This document shows positions 49,500-58,373 of a stretch of 64,000 nucleotides of DNA, piece by piece. Below the pieces are notes generated by a model. The model was not told the origin of the DNA. It saw nothing but the letters and a program-made list of their open reading frames with translations, and made no database searches. Within the stretch, counting starts at the first letter, position 1; each line of letters opens with the position of its first letter. The stretch covers positions 1,240,001 through 1,304,000 of the forward strand of contig NC_017737.1 in the NCBI RefSeq assembly GCF_000259255.1. Direction: 5' to 3'. Position numbers and translations under genes: made by a program. This DNA comes from Helicobacter cetorum MIT 00-7128 (lineage in GTDB: Bacteria; Campylobacterota; Campylobacteria; Campylobacterales; Helicobacteraceae).

Positions 49500-50084
49500 A
49501 TGAGAAACTATCTTAAAAATAAGTCATATGTCAAACAAGCGCTTTTATGTGGGGTTGGATTATTAGTATTGCAAGCTTGCACATGCCCTAACACTTCGCA
49601 AAAAAATTCATTTTTAGAAAATGTGCCTTATTGGATGCTACAAAATCGTAGCCAGTATGTTACACAAGGGGTGGATAGCTCGCATATTGTAGATGGCAAA
49701 AAAACCGAAGAAATAGAAAAGATTGCCACCAAGCGTGCTACTATTAGAGTGGCTCAAAACATCGTGCATAAGCTCAAGCAGTCCTATATTTCTAAAGATA
49801 ACAAGATTAAGCAAAAGCTTACCAATGAGCTTTTTGACAAAATGATACAGCCCATATATGATAGCTTAACCAATGTCAATCGCTTAGGAATTTATATTAA
49901 CCCTAATAATGAAGAGGTTTTTGCGCTTGTTAGAGCCCAATCATTTGATAAGGATATTTTAACCCAAGGGTTACATAAATTACCCTTAGAAGACCAAAGT
50001 ATTAAAATCCTTATTTCTAAGATTGATAACATTTTCAAAGAGTCTGTCAATTATGGCGATATTAAAATCCCTGTAGGCATGTAA
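49500..50084 (+). CDS. tipA: TNF-alpha-inducing protein (Tip-alpha)
   Basis: 194 aa from the ATG at 49500, preceded by an AAGGTGG ribosome site. The mature region closely follows H. pylori HP0596: ACTCPNTSQ, NVPYWMLQNRSQYVTQGVDS, SHIVDGKKTEEIEKIATKRA and RLGIYINPNNEEVFALVRA. Tip-alpha is secreted as a dimer joined through the N-terminal cysteines (here Cys27 and Cys29) and acts on host cells. The signal region ends VLQAC, which could also be read as a weak lipobox. The symbol is informal. Confidence 0.94.
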   Translation: MRNYLKNKSYVKQALLCGVGLLVLQACTCPNTSQKNSFLENVPYWMLQNRSQYVTQGVDSSHIVDGKKTEEIEKIATKRATIRVAQNIVHKLKQSYISKDNKIKQKLTNELFDKMIQPIYDSLTNVNRLGIYINPNNEEVFALVRAQSFDKDILTQGLHKLPLEDQSIKILISKIDNIFKESVNYGDIKIPVGM

Positions 50085-50108
50085 AACACTCTTAAAAAAT
50101 AAGTTAGA

Positions 50109-50138
50109 GTAATAACCCCAGTCATTTTGGGTTATTAC
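50109..50138 (+). terminator. Intrinsic terminator-like hairpin after tip-alpha gene
   Basis: GTAATAACCC and GGGTTATTAC form a perfect 10-bp stem with a 10-base loop, 25 bases after the stop. The following ATTTT run is short, so termination strength is uncertain. Confidence 0.6.
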
Positions 50139-50470
50139 GATTTTAGGATTTTTAGATTATTGCAAATTTTTCACTTTAGATGATTGCAAATTTATATTTT
50201 CTTAGATTACGAATTTAGGATTTTTAGATTGTTACAAAAATTTGGAATTTTTTGAGTTGTTAAAAATTTAGATTTCTTAAATGACAAGTTTAGATTTCTT
50301 ATAAGCCTATCAAGCGAGTATAACCCCCCCCTACCTTAAAAGATTTTTAACCCCACAAGCACAATTCCAAAAATATTAAACAATCAAACTTGGTTAAAAA
50401 ACAAAGGATTGATAACGCTCGCTTAAAAAATGCTACAAAAAACTTATTTTTAGTTCATGCTCTCACACTT

Positions 50471-50614
50471 CTTAGCGTGTCCCATTAAAGTAGATAATTG
50501 AGAATGATATTTAAAACTTTTTTAAAATTTTGAAATATTGATTTCTTGGCGTATTCTATTAAAATAGATATTTTAGAGTGATAGTTAAACTTTCTAAATT
50601 TTGAAACATTGATT
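50471..50614. repeat. Imperfect tandem duplication, about 72 bases per copy
   Basis: Copy 1 (50471-50543) begins CTTAGCGTG and copy 2 (50544-50614) begins CTTGGCGTA. Both continue with a similar ATTAAAgTAGATA...TTTTGAAAcATTGATTT pattern. Neither encodes a protein that I can see. Confidence 0.7.
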
Positions 50615-50754
50615 TTTAGTATTTATTTTAAGGGATAGTTATTCTTAGATAAGTTTTTTTCTCAATTCTAGTAAACTCTAGTTTCAGCTAAATATTCAAG
50701 CGTTAGCTCATCAGTCTTAATTTTTAGGCTTTTTAAGGCTTGTTTTTAAGCTTT

Positions 50755-51017
50755 TTAAGATAATTCACTATGGCTACCAAGCCTTACTAAAATAAGCTCA
50801 TCATCTTTCACTAGATAGACAAGTAAAATGTCAGTTTTTATATGACACTCTCTAAAAGGTTTCCATGCCCCTTTTAATTCGTGGTCTTTAAATTGTGGTT
50901 TTTTAGTGGTTCTTTCTTTCTTAAAGTAGTAATAACTTCATTCAAAACGCTATCATCAAAACCATTTTTAATCAACTTTTTTAAATCCTTTTTATAAAAG
51001 CTGTGGTGCTTAATTTT
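50755..51017 (-). pseudogene. YafQ/RelE-family toxin remnant (frameshifted, start lost)
   Basis: On the reverse strand, the frame following the antitoxin-like gene reads KKDLKKLIKNGFDDSV, then LNEVITTLRKKEPLK. The next frame continues PQFKDHELKGAWKPFRE, then CHIKTDILLVYLVKDDELIL and RLGSHSELS. Joined, this matches H. pylori HP0894-type toxins (mRNA interferases) almost throughout, from memory of that family. The break lies at an A6 run (50904-50899); a single extra A would restore the frame. No ATG, GTG or TTG lies at the expected start just after the antitoxin stop. Both defects point to a dead toxin. Confidence 0.8.
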
Positions 51018-51365
51018 TTAGTATTCACTTCCTTTTTTTACTTCATCGCTAAATTGGGAGTAATTTTCAATGATTTCTACATTTTTACCCATTAAAATAT
51101 CTCTCATAGCTTGCTGTGTTTTAAGGTTTGGGTTTTCATGCCCCTTGCAACAATCGGTAGCCTTTTTTTGATTAAGAGTAAGGTTGATTTCTTGTAAAAG
51201 TTTGGTGAGTTCATCTAGTTTGTCATTCAAGCTAGGGTCTTTTGTTCTAATTCTATGGAGACCATTTTTTTTAAAATCCATAAGGTTATTTTGTATCTTT
51301 TGGAGTTCTTGCTCTGTCTTATCAATCAAATGAGAAAGTCGCTTAGGTAATCTTGTATTTGGCAT
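51018..51365 (-). CDS. Antitoxin-like protein upstream of decayed toxin
   Basis: 115 aa. The last third, TQQAMRDILMGKNVEIIENY, is reminiscent of RelB/DinJ antitoxin tails that bind YafQ/RelE toxins. The first half is predicted helical and coiled (LPKRLSHLIDKTEQELQKIQ). It lies directly before the toxin remnant in the usual antitoxin-toxin order. The frame is intact although the toxin is not. I do not recognise it beyond this. Confidence 0.5.
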   Translation of the reverse strand: MPNTRLPKRLSHLIDKTEQELQKIQNNLMDFKKNGLHRIRTKDPSLNDKLDELTKLLQEINLTLNQKKATDCCKGHENPNLKTQQAMRDILMGKNVEIIENYSQFSDEVKKGSEY

Positions 51366-51543
51366 GGTTAAACCCTTTCTTTATTCTTTAAAGATAAATT
51401 TTATACTAAGGTTTTATGATGGCAAAATTTAAATTACTTTATTGGCAGAAAAACCAACAATAGAGATTTAATAGTAAAAATATAAAAGAGCTTGACTTTA
51501 GTCAAGCGATAACTTTATAAGCCTTGCGGGTGTTTGGGGGTTG

Positions 51544-51590
51544 TTAAGGGGGATAAGGACACAATGAAGAGTGTCCTAAGTCCCCCTTAA
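51544..51590. terminator. Long stem-loop, possible terminator of the leftward hop pair
   Basis: TTAAGGGGGA(TA)AGGACAC pairs with GTGTCCTAAGTCCCCCTTAA around an 8-base loop, giving about 17 base pairs with a small internal mismatch. It lies about 175 bases downstream of the leftward hop gene, further than a usual terminator. Confidence 0.5.
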
Positions 51591-51591
51591 A

Positions 51592-51610
51592 TAAGCGCTT
51601 TTAGCGCTTA
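51592..51610. terminator. Short palindromic hairpin
   Basis: TAAGCGC and GCGCTTA form a perfect 7-bp stem around TTTTA, two bases from the larger hairpin. It could contribute to transcription stop in either direction. Confidence 0.4.
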
Positions 51611-51765
51611 TAAAATTGATATAGTCTTAACAAGCAAGGCGTAAGCCTTTTAAAAAACAAGTTTTTGCAATCAAAAGAGATTTAACGATACACAGAGTAA
51701 TTATAGTCTCCCCCAAAGAAAAAAGAATTTTTTTGGGGTTTTTAGAAAGCAATAGCTAGAGTTAA

Positions 51766-53394
51766 TTAGAACGCATACCCATAAACCCAATATACAGAAT
51801 AAGGGCGATAGTATTTCACTTCTGTGCCACCACTACTATAATAGGTGTTATAGATAGTAGGGATTTGAACCCCAATTTCAATAGAGTGTTGGTTATGCTT
51901 TTTCATATCTTTTTTTAAAATACCAAAATTCATACGCATGCCCACATCAAAGAGGAATTGAAACTTAGTCGCAGTAACCTTTTTAGTATCTACTTGGACA
52001 CTCTTAGCTAAAGAGGTGATATAACTATCTCCAGCTAATTGAATCCCTGTAAAGAATCCCGCATCAATACTTCTAGAACCAAATGAACGAGAGAACACAT
52101 TATAGAGTGCGTCTGTTCCTACACCATAAGTGAGTAGATTAACTGTGTTATAGTTGGCACCATTACCTACACCTGCTCCATTATAAGAAAAGAATCCATA
52201 GTATCTTAGACCAAAGGCTTTTTTCTTACCAAAGAATTGTTTGTAACCAATCTTAGTGTAAAATCCGCTCATCGCATTAGTTTGCTTGCTATTGCCAGCA
52301 GCAAATTGCCCTAGCCATGGGTGGGCTTTGAGGTTATCGTTGGCTTGAACGACAGCATTAAGGGTGTTTTGAGTGTTGGTAATGAGCGCTTTCATTTGCC
52401 CTAAAGAGCCGTCATTAAACCTACCTGTTCCTACTGCTTGGGCATTAGTGGGGTTAAACCCTATTTTACCATTAGTAATTGACGCAATTTCTAGGTTTTT
52501 TAACGCTTGACTAGAAGTAGAGATAATGCCATCTACAAGACCTGTAAATTCTGCTGTGCTAAGCGTTCCGCTTGCATTAGCAGCGTTGAAGTTGTTTAAT
52601 TGCAAGGTGGCATTAGTAATATTATCAATTGCTAATACGGCATTAGAATAGGCTTTGTCTAAAACTCCTCCTAGTGTCAAATTACCAGTGCCATAATAAC
52701 CAAGCTCTTTTAAGGCTTGCAGATTAGGTTCTTGTAAGGCGGCATATTTATCTGGGTATTCCTTTAGCCATTCTGCCATGTAGGCAAAGTAGGATTTAAC
52801 AATACCAGAGACATTAAGCTCTTGAACTAGACCATTACCCCCACAGCTATTAGGCCCCATAGTAGTCCAACCAAAGCAGTATTGGTTACGAAAGGCTTGG
52901 TTGTATTCTTGGTCTGTTTGGCTTCCTATACCTTCTAATGCTTGGGAAATTTTTTTATACGCATTAAATAGATGTGAGCCACTTGGGCTAGTTAAAATGA
53001 TAGTTGGAGATATTAAATTGCCCCTATCTAAAGCAACCATTAGGGCATTGCCTAAATTCCCTACGACATTTAATCCTTGTTGAGGATAAATGTCATCACC
53101 ATTACCAACCCCAAATGAATTTTCGTATTTTTGAACATCAACAGAGCTATTGATAGTGAGGGTGCTATTCAACTCCTTAGCCACTTGCATAGCTTGGTAT
53201 TTATTAGGATTCTTCACACTCTGCACCACTTGACCTAATTCATAACCAAAGGTCATAAAGCCTCCATCTTCTTCAGCACTTAAGGGGCTTAGAGATAAAG
53301 AAAGCACTAGGCTTAAAGGGGCTAAAAATTTGATATTGTTTTTAAAATGTTTCACAGAATTTTCCTTGTTAAACTTTGTTGTTGTTATTTTCAT
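51766..53394 (-). CDS. Hop-family outer membrane protein A (outer left)
   Basis: About 542 aa from the ATG at 53394 (MKITTTKFNKEN). A GTG at 53355, after an AAGGA site, is an alternative start that gives a cleaner signal peptide (KHFKNNIKFLAPLSL, ending SPLSA). The mature start EEDGGFMTFGYELGQVVQSV and the ending PYSVYWVYGYAF mark the Helicobacter Hop porin/adhesin family. Its first roughly 75 residues and C-terminal barrel (from NSMSGFYTKIGYKQFFGKKK onward, here NAMSGFY) are nearly identical to gene D at 56913, while the middle differs. The leading residues that overlap the gene before it are not part of the protein. It is an outer-membrane protein; the ligand is unknown. Confidence 0.92.
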   Translation of the reverse strand: MKITTTKFNKENSVKHFKNNIKFLAPLSLVLSLSLSPLSAEEDGGFMTFGYELGQVVQSVKNPNKYQAMQVAKELNSTLTINSSVDVQKYENSFGVGNGDDIYPQQGLNVVGNLGNALMVALDRGNLISPTIILTSPSGSHLFNAYKKISQALEGIGSQTDQEYNQAFRNQYCFGWTTMGPNSCGGNGLVQELNVSGIVKSYFAYMAEWLKEYPDKYAALQEPNLQALKELGYYGTGNLTLGGVLDKAYSNAVLAIDNITNATLQLNNFNAANASGTLSTAEFTGLVDGIISTSSQALKNLEIASITNGKIGFNPTNAQAVGTGRFNDGSLGQMKALITNTQNTLNAVVQANDNLKAHPWLGQFAAGNSKQTNAMSGFYTKIGYKQFFGKKKAFGLRYYGFFSYNGAGVGNGANYNTVNLLTYGVGTDALYNVFSRSFGSRSIDAGFFTGIQLAGDSYITSLAKSVQVDTKKVTATKFQFLFDVGMRMNFGILKKDMKKHNQHSIEIGVQIPTIYNTYYSSGGTEVKYYRPYSVYWVYGYAF

Positions 53395-53411
53395 CTTTCT
53401 TTTCCCCTTTC

Positions 53412-54905
53412 TTAGAATGAATACCCATAAGACCAATACACGCTATAAGGACGGAAGTATCTCACTGTAGTTCCAGCAGACTTATAATAGGTGTTATAGA
53501 TAGTAGGCACTTGCACACCAATTTCTACAGTGTGTTGTCTATGGCGCTTAGTCTTTTGACCTAATTTACCAAAGTTCATACGAAAGCCTAAATCAAAGAG
53601 GAATTGAAAATGTGTGCTTTGAATATCTTTCTTATTGACATATTGGCTATTTTTCAAAGAAGAGTTAAAGGTCTCTCCTGCTAATTGAATCCCACCAAAG
53701 ACACCAAAATTCACTGACTTGTTTTGATAAGAGCGTTCAAAGATGTTATAAAGCACATCAGTGCCTACCCCATAAGTGTATAGACCTACAGAATTAGAAG
53801 TCTCTCTAAAGCCTACACTAGCTCCATTATAAGAGAAGAATCCATAGTATCTTAGACCAATATTACGCTTTTTACCAAAGAATTGTTTGTATCCCCATTT
53901 GGTATAAAAACCATTCATAATATTAGTTTGTCGGCTATTACCCGCTCTAAATTGGGGGAGATAGGGGGTGGATTCTACTTTTCTGATTAAGCCTTGAAGT
54001 GTGCTTAAAGTATTGAGTGCGTTAGGGAGCATGGTGGTTTGTAAAGAAGCACTTCTAGCTTGAATAACTGAAGTTACGCCCGCTATTTGACTAGCAGCTG
54101 AACTACCTGAAACTAATTTTTGAGCATTATCAGATAAAGTCTCTAGGGTTTTTTCGCTTGCGCTTATAACTTGATTAGCATTTTGAGCAATTTGTTGGTT
54201 GGTAAGCTCTTGGGTATTATTGGCAGTATTGTAATCACCTAATGCTAGAATAGCACCCATTAGAGTGTTTGCTGCATTATAGAGGTCTTGATTCTGCGCT
54301 TTAAGGAAATCAACATATTGAGTATAGAAGACTGAGCTAGGATTTTTTGGGTCATTATTTGGAGCACCTTGATAGCTACTACTTTGTGTGCTAAGAACAT
54401 TATTCATAGCTTGTAGGAAATATTCTACACTACTAAGATAGCTGAGTTCTTGGAACACATGCTCATAAGAGGTGTTGTATTGATTATTTCCGGTGCTTGT
54501 CTGATTGATTTGATAAGGAATGGTTCCAGGAGTAGTGCCACTACCCAAAATATTATTGATAAATTTAGGGTCAGATGTATTATTGAGACCGCCAACATTA
54601 GACAAAATTTGTTTGGCTGGATACGCCCCTAAGAGTGAATACAAATACTGCGTAAAGGTATTACTAAGCACACCAACGATATTTGCCCCTTGATTGGCAC
54701 TAACATTATTAGTATAGGCAGCATTCATCTCATTGGTCAAGGTATCTGCTTGACTTTTCCCCGGGTTTTTAACATCTTGCATGACTTGCCCTAATTCATA
54801 ACCAACGGTGAAAAAGCCTCCATCATCTTCTGCATGGCTGATAGTTAAGCAAGTGATTGCCACTAAGCTTAAGCGACCTACAAACGATTTGGTTCGTTTA
54901 ATCAT
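53412..54905 (-). CDS. Hop-family outer membrane protein B (inner left)
   Basis: 497 aa. The signal peptide ends ISHA before EDDGGFFTVGYELGQVMQDV. The barrel end PYSVYWSYGYSF is typical of Hop proteins. An AAGGAG site lies 5 bases before the ATG. Its C-terminal part, from RAGNSRQTNIMNGFYTKWGY on, matches gene C at 55390 almost exactly, while signal peptides and middles differ. It is followed closely by gene A, with 17 bases between its stop and the ATG of A. Confidence 0.92.
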   Translation of the reverse strand: MIKRTKSFVGRLSLVAITCLTISHAEDDGGFFTVGYELGQVMQDVKNPGKSQADTLTNEMNAAYTNNVSANQGANIVGVLSNTFTQYLYSLLGAYPAKQILSNVGGLNNTSDPKFINNILGSGTTPGTIPYQINQTSTGNNQYNTSYEHVFQELSYLSSVEYFLQAMNNVLSTQSSSYQGAPNNDPKNPSSVFYTQYVDFLKAQNQDLYNAANTLMGAILALGDYNTANNTQELTNQQIAQNANQVISASEKTLETLSDNAQKLVSGSSAASQIAGVTSVIQARSASLQTTMLPNALNTLSTLQGLIRKVESTPYLPQFRAGNSRQTNIMNGFYTKWGYKQFFGKKRNIGLRYYGFFSYNGASVGFRETSNSVGLYTYGVGTDVLYNIFERSYQNKSVNFGVFGGIQLAGETFNSSLKNSQYVNKKDIQSTHFQFLFDLGFRMNFGKLGQKTKRHRQHTVEIGVQVPTIYNTYYKSAGTTVRYFRPYSVYWSYGYSF

Positions 54906-54936
54906 GTGTTCTCCTTAATAAATCGTCTAATTAAAA

Positions 54937-54942
54937 ACTATA
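54937..54942 (-). promoter_or_regulatory. Candidate -10 box for Hop gene B
   Basis: TATAGT on the reverse strand, 32 bases upstream of the ATG. The hexamer repeat tract begins about 60 bases further upstream. Confidence 0.5.
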
Positions 54943-55001
54943 GTGCAATCTACATTATTTTCATTACCTCATTTAACAATGATTTACATTATTTAACTTG
55001 C

Positions 55002-55100
55002 ATGTAAATGTAAATGTAAATGTAAATGTAAATGTAAATGTAAATGTAAATGTAAATGTAAATGTAAATGTAAATGTAAATGTAAATGTAAATGTAAATG
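55002..55100. repeat. Hexanucleotide tandem repeat (ATGTAA), about 16.5 copies
   Basis: An uninterrupted array of ATGTAA units, 99 bases, in the 484-base gap between divergent Hop genes B and C. It contains no reading frame longer than one codon because TAA recurs. The rest of the gap (54906-55001 and 55101-55389) is AT-rich and holds the candidate promoters. Confidence 0.97.
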
Positions 55101-55299
55101 GACTAACGCCTTGCATTTTACCCTTACTGATATTAAACCAAACTTAAATAAGTGGTATTAAAGATAATATTTTGTATAGGTATTCAAGAAACCATATTTA
55201 AGAAATGAGTGAAAAAATTTTAAAGTGATTTTAAACCCACTCTTACACTTTTATTAACTAAAATAATAAGTATTAATATAAACATAATTAAAAATACTC

Positions 55300-55305
55300 T
55301 ATAAT
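55300..55305 (+). promoter_or_regulatory. Candidate -10 box for Hop gene C
   Basis: TATAAT in CTCTATAATTG, 85 bases before the ATG at 55390. A second, weaker AT-rich element near 55360 is also possible. Confidence 0.4.
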
Positions 55306-55389
55306 TGTAATTTGTTTAATCAAACACATACGCTCGTATGTTATGTTTTTGTATTTTTGTTATATAAATCTTATGTTAAAAGAAGTGGC

Positions 55390-56895
55390 ATGCTATTTAA
55401 GAGCAAAGCGCTATTTTTAAGTCTTGTTTGCTGTATTGGCTTATATGCAGAAGATAATGGGGGCTTTTTCACACTTGGGTATGAGCTAGGGCAAGTCATG
55501 CAAGATGTCAAGAATCCGGGCAAGGCTCAGGCTGATAATCTTGCTAGAGAGCTGAATAATAATGTAACGAATAATGTCTATATGAATCAAGCAAGCTTAA
55601 GTGTGGGAGGTAATATCGTGGGAGCTTTGAGCAATGCCTTTACGAAATATTTGTATGCGTTTTTAGGGGCTTATAATGCGAATGAGCTAGGACTTTCTGC
55701 TCCTATTGATACCACTTCTCAAACACAACAGAGCTTGCTAGATGAGAGTGCGAAACTTATCATTAATACTATGGTTGGCTCTGGCTATTGCACGAACTTG
55801 ACTTCAACAAATAGAATTAATTGCATAAATAGTGGCTATACTTGGCAACCAAGCCTATCAGCACGCCTTGAAAGCAATCTCTCTAATGGCTATGAAGGCA
55901 CTTCGTATCCTAATTTGTCTCATCAGCTCTCTTATTTGACTTCGGCTAATGTCTTTTTTGAAACCATAGATGATTATTTAAAGGGTAAAACGAGCTATAC
56001 GAAGTATTTAAACTTCATTCAAAATCAACAAAAGATTTTGCAAGAAGTCGCACCACAAATCCAAGAAGATGCGAAAAAGCTAGCGGAGTTTAACTCCCAA
56101 GCTAATGGCAATAACTTAAGCGCACAAAGATTTAGCTCTCTAGTTCAAGGTATCATTGATACTTCTAAGAATATTGTAACTGAGCTTGATAAAGGTCATC
56201 TTATGACTAACGCTGAGTTAAACACAACTATACAAACAAGCTTGCAAATGGCACAAAGGGCTAATGGGCTTGATAACTACCTAGCTAATGCCAAAAACAC
56301 TTTGCAAAAAATCATCAATCTAAATTCAGAAGTTAAAAGCACCCCCTATCTCCCAGAGTTTCGTGCTGGCAATAGCAGACAAACTAACATTATGAATGGC
56401 TTTTATACCAAATGGGGATACAAACAATTCTTTGGTAAAAAGCGTAATATTGGTCTAAGATACTATGGATTCTTCTCTTATAATGGAGCTAATATTGGCT
56501 TTAAATCTACTTATAATACCGTAGGTCTATACACTTATGGGGTAGGCACTGATGTGCTTTATAACATCTTTGAAAGGCTTTATCAAAATAAGATTGTTAA
56601 TATGGGGGTGTTTGGTGGGATTCAATTAGCTGGCGAGACCTTTAACTCTTCATTAAGGCATGACCCCAATTTAGTCGCTAAGGTGCATAACACGCATTTT
56701 CAATTCCTCTTTGACTTAGGCTTTCGTATGAACTTTGGAAAAATGGGGTTAAAGACTAAGCGCCATAGACAACACACTGTAGAAATTGGTGTGCAAGTGC
56801 CTACTATCTATAACACCTATTATAAGTCTGCTGGAACTACAGTGAGATACTTCCGTCCTTATAGCGTGTATTGGTCTTATGGGTATTCATTCTAA
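55390..56895 (+). CDS. Hop-family outer membrane protein C (inner right)
   Basis: 501 aa from the ATG at 55390 (MLFKSKALFLSLVCCIGLYA, then EDNGGFFTLGYELGQVMQDV). The frame is open to 55312, but that would precede the likely transcription start and add a second hydrophobic stretch. The C-terminal half from RAGNSRQTNIMNGFYTKWGY is nearly identical to gene B, ending PYSVYWSYGYSF. The central region includes a four-residue-spaced Cys pair (GSGYCTN and NRINCIN), absent from B. It is followed by gene D with 17 bases between. Confidence 0.92.
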   Translation: MLFKSKALFLSLVCCIGLYAEDNGGFFTLGYELGQVMQDVKNPGKAQADNLARELNNNVTNNVYMNQASLSVGGNIVGALSNAFTKYLYAFLGAYNANELGLSAPIDTTSQTQQSLLDESAKLIINTMVGSGYCTNLTSTNRINCINSGYTWQPSLSARLESNLSNGYEGTSYPNLSHQLSYLTSANVFFETIDDYLKGKTSYTKYLNFIQNQQKILQEVAPQIQEDAKKLAEFNSQANGNNLSAQRFSSLVQGIIDTSKNIVTELDKGHLMTNAELNTTIQTSLQMAQRANGLDNYLANAKNTLQKIINLNSEVKSTPYLPEFRAGNSRQTNIMNGFYTKWGYKQFFGKKRNIGLRYYGFFSYNGANIGFKSTYNTVGLYTYGVGTDVLYNIFERLYQNKIVNMGVFGGIQLAGETFNSSLRHDPNLVAKVHNTHFQFLFDLGFRMNFGKMGLKTKRHRQHTVEIGVQVPTIYNTYYKSAGTTVRYFRPYSVYWSYGYSF

Positions 56896-56912
56896 GAAAG
56901 GGGAAAAGAAAG

Positions 56913-58373
56913 ATGAAAATAACAACAACAAAGTTTAACAAGGAAAATTCTGTGAAACATTTTAAAAACAATATCAAATTTTTAGCCCCTTTAAGCCTAG
57001 TGCTTTCTTTATCTCTAAGCCCCTTAAGTGCTGAAGAAGATGGAGGCTTTATGACCTTTGGTTATGAATTAGGTCAAGTAGTGCAGAGTGTGAAGAATCC
57101 TAATAAATACAAGGAAATAGAACTTGCCAATGAGATTAATGCCACAAAAACTATCAATATCAATAATGAGCATATGGGTGCTAATATCGTGGGGAATTTG
57201 GGCAATTTGCTTATGGTGCAATTACAAAATCTTGGCAATCTCTATCCGCAACCAAAAAGTGATATAAAACAAGACTTTGCAAACACTAATGGCTACCAAC
57301 TCTATGAAGCGATGTATCAAAACGCCCAACAAGCTATCAAAAAGCTTGCTGATATTACTCAATTTGGGAATACCACCCAATCATTGCTCTTTCAACAACG
57401 CTATAGTCTCAATAATCTATACTCTTACTTTGACTATATGAATATAAATGTTATCATTAATAATATGCCTAGTGGAGATTTAAAGCTTGCTGATAGCAAT
57501 CAAGCTTTTTATGCGACATACCAATCTAATCTTACCAAAATAGCTACTCGTAATTTTATTGACGCCTTGATTGCTATGCAAACCTTTAACGCTAGTAATG
57601 CGGGCAACGACTTGAGTGCTAAGGCTTTTACTAATCTTGTTCAAGATATGATTGAGCAATCCAAAACAACTCTTAATGACCTCAATAAAGCCAATATTGG
57701 CATAGTAACAGGCTATCAAAAAGGATGGGGCAAACAACCTATAAGCACTGAAAAATACTTTGATAATACTCAAGCCACTTTGACTAAGCTTATTCAAGCG
57801 AATAATCAGCTTAAAGCCAACCCTTGGTTAGCGCAATTTGTTGCTGGTAACAGCAAGCAGACTAACTCAATGAGCGGATTTTACACTAAAATCGGTTACA
57901 AGCAATTCTTTGGTAAGAAAAAAGCCTTTGGCTTGAGATATTATGGCTTTTTCTCTTATAATGGAGCAGGTGTTGGTAATGGCTCTACGCACAATCAAGT
58001 GAATTTACTCACTTATGGCGTGGGAACAGACGCACTCTATAATGTGTTCTCTCGTTCTTTTGGTTCTAGGAGTATTGATGCAGGATTCTTTACGGGGATT
58101 CAGCTTGCTGGAGATAGCTATATCACAAGCCTAGCTAACAACCCTCAATTAATCAAGCAACCCACCACGACAAAATTCCAATTTCTCTTTGATGTGGGCA
58201 TGCGCATGAATTTTGGTATCTTAAAAAAACATCAAAAAAAGCATGAACAACACTCTATTGAAATTGGGGTTCAAATCCCTACTATTTATAACACTTATTA
58301 TAAGGCCGGTAGCACAGAAGTGAAATACTATCGCCCCTACTCGGTGTATTGGGTCTATGGGTATGCGTTCTAA
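56913..58373 (+). CDS. Hop-family outer membrane protein D (outer right)
   Basis: 486 aa from the ATG at 56913, with a GTG alternative at 56952 after an AAGGA site, as in gene A. The N-terminal 75 residues match gene A almost base for base, as does the barrel end PYSVYWVYGYAF. The middle, about residues 80-330, is different. The mirror arrangement with A, together with the near-identity of the ends, suggests ongoing gene conversion between the two. Confidence 0.92.
   Translation: MKITTTKFNKENSVKHFKNNIKFLAPLSLVLSLSLSPLSAEEDGGFMTFGYELGQVVQSVKNPNKYKEIELANEINATKTININNEHMGANIVGNLGNLLMVQLQNLGNLYPQPKSDIKQDFANTNGYQLYEAMYQNAQQAIKKLADITQFGNTTQSLLFQQRYSLNNLYSYFDYMNINVIINNMPSGDLKLADSNQAFYATYQSNLTKIATRNFIDALIAMQTFNASNAGNDLSAKAFTNLVQDMIEQSKTTLNDLNKANIGIVTGYQKGWGKQPISTEKYFDNTQATLTKLIQANNQLKANPWLAQFVAGNSKQTNSMSGFYTKIGYKQFFGKKKAFGLRYYGFFSYNGAGVGNGSTHNQVNLLTYGVGTDALYNVFSRSFGSRSIDAGFFTGIQLAGDSYITSLANNPQLIKQPTTTKFQFLFDVGMRMNFGILKKHQKKHEQHSIEIGVQIPTIYNTYYKAGSTEVKYYRPYSVYWVYGYAF

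Larger units (their letters stand above)
50085..50754. other. Intergenic region, 670 bases, no gene seen
   Basis: AT-rich with no convincing reading frame. It holds a terminator hairpin directly behind tip-alpha, repeated short phrases around ATTTAGGATTTTTAGATT, a C8 run at 50334-50341, and an imperfect tandem duplication at 50471-50614. Confidence 0.7.
51366..51765. other. Intergenic region with hairpins between antitoxin and Hop gene
   Basis: 400 bases without a gene. It contains CTTGACTTTAGTCAAG (51491-51506), a long GC-rich hairpin (51544-51590) and a third hairpin (51592-51610). A stretch near 51661-51676 recurs inverted at 58974-58989. Confidence 0.7.

Noticed and set aside
55002-55100. 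CRISPR array at the hexamer repeat
   Set aside because: Units are 6 bases with no spacers and no cas genes nearby; it is a simple sequence repeat.
57480-57797. 105-codon reverse frame inside Hop gene D
   Set aside because: Antisense to a clear Hop gene and unsupported by promoter or motif.
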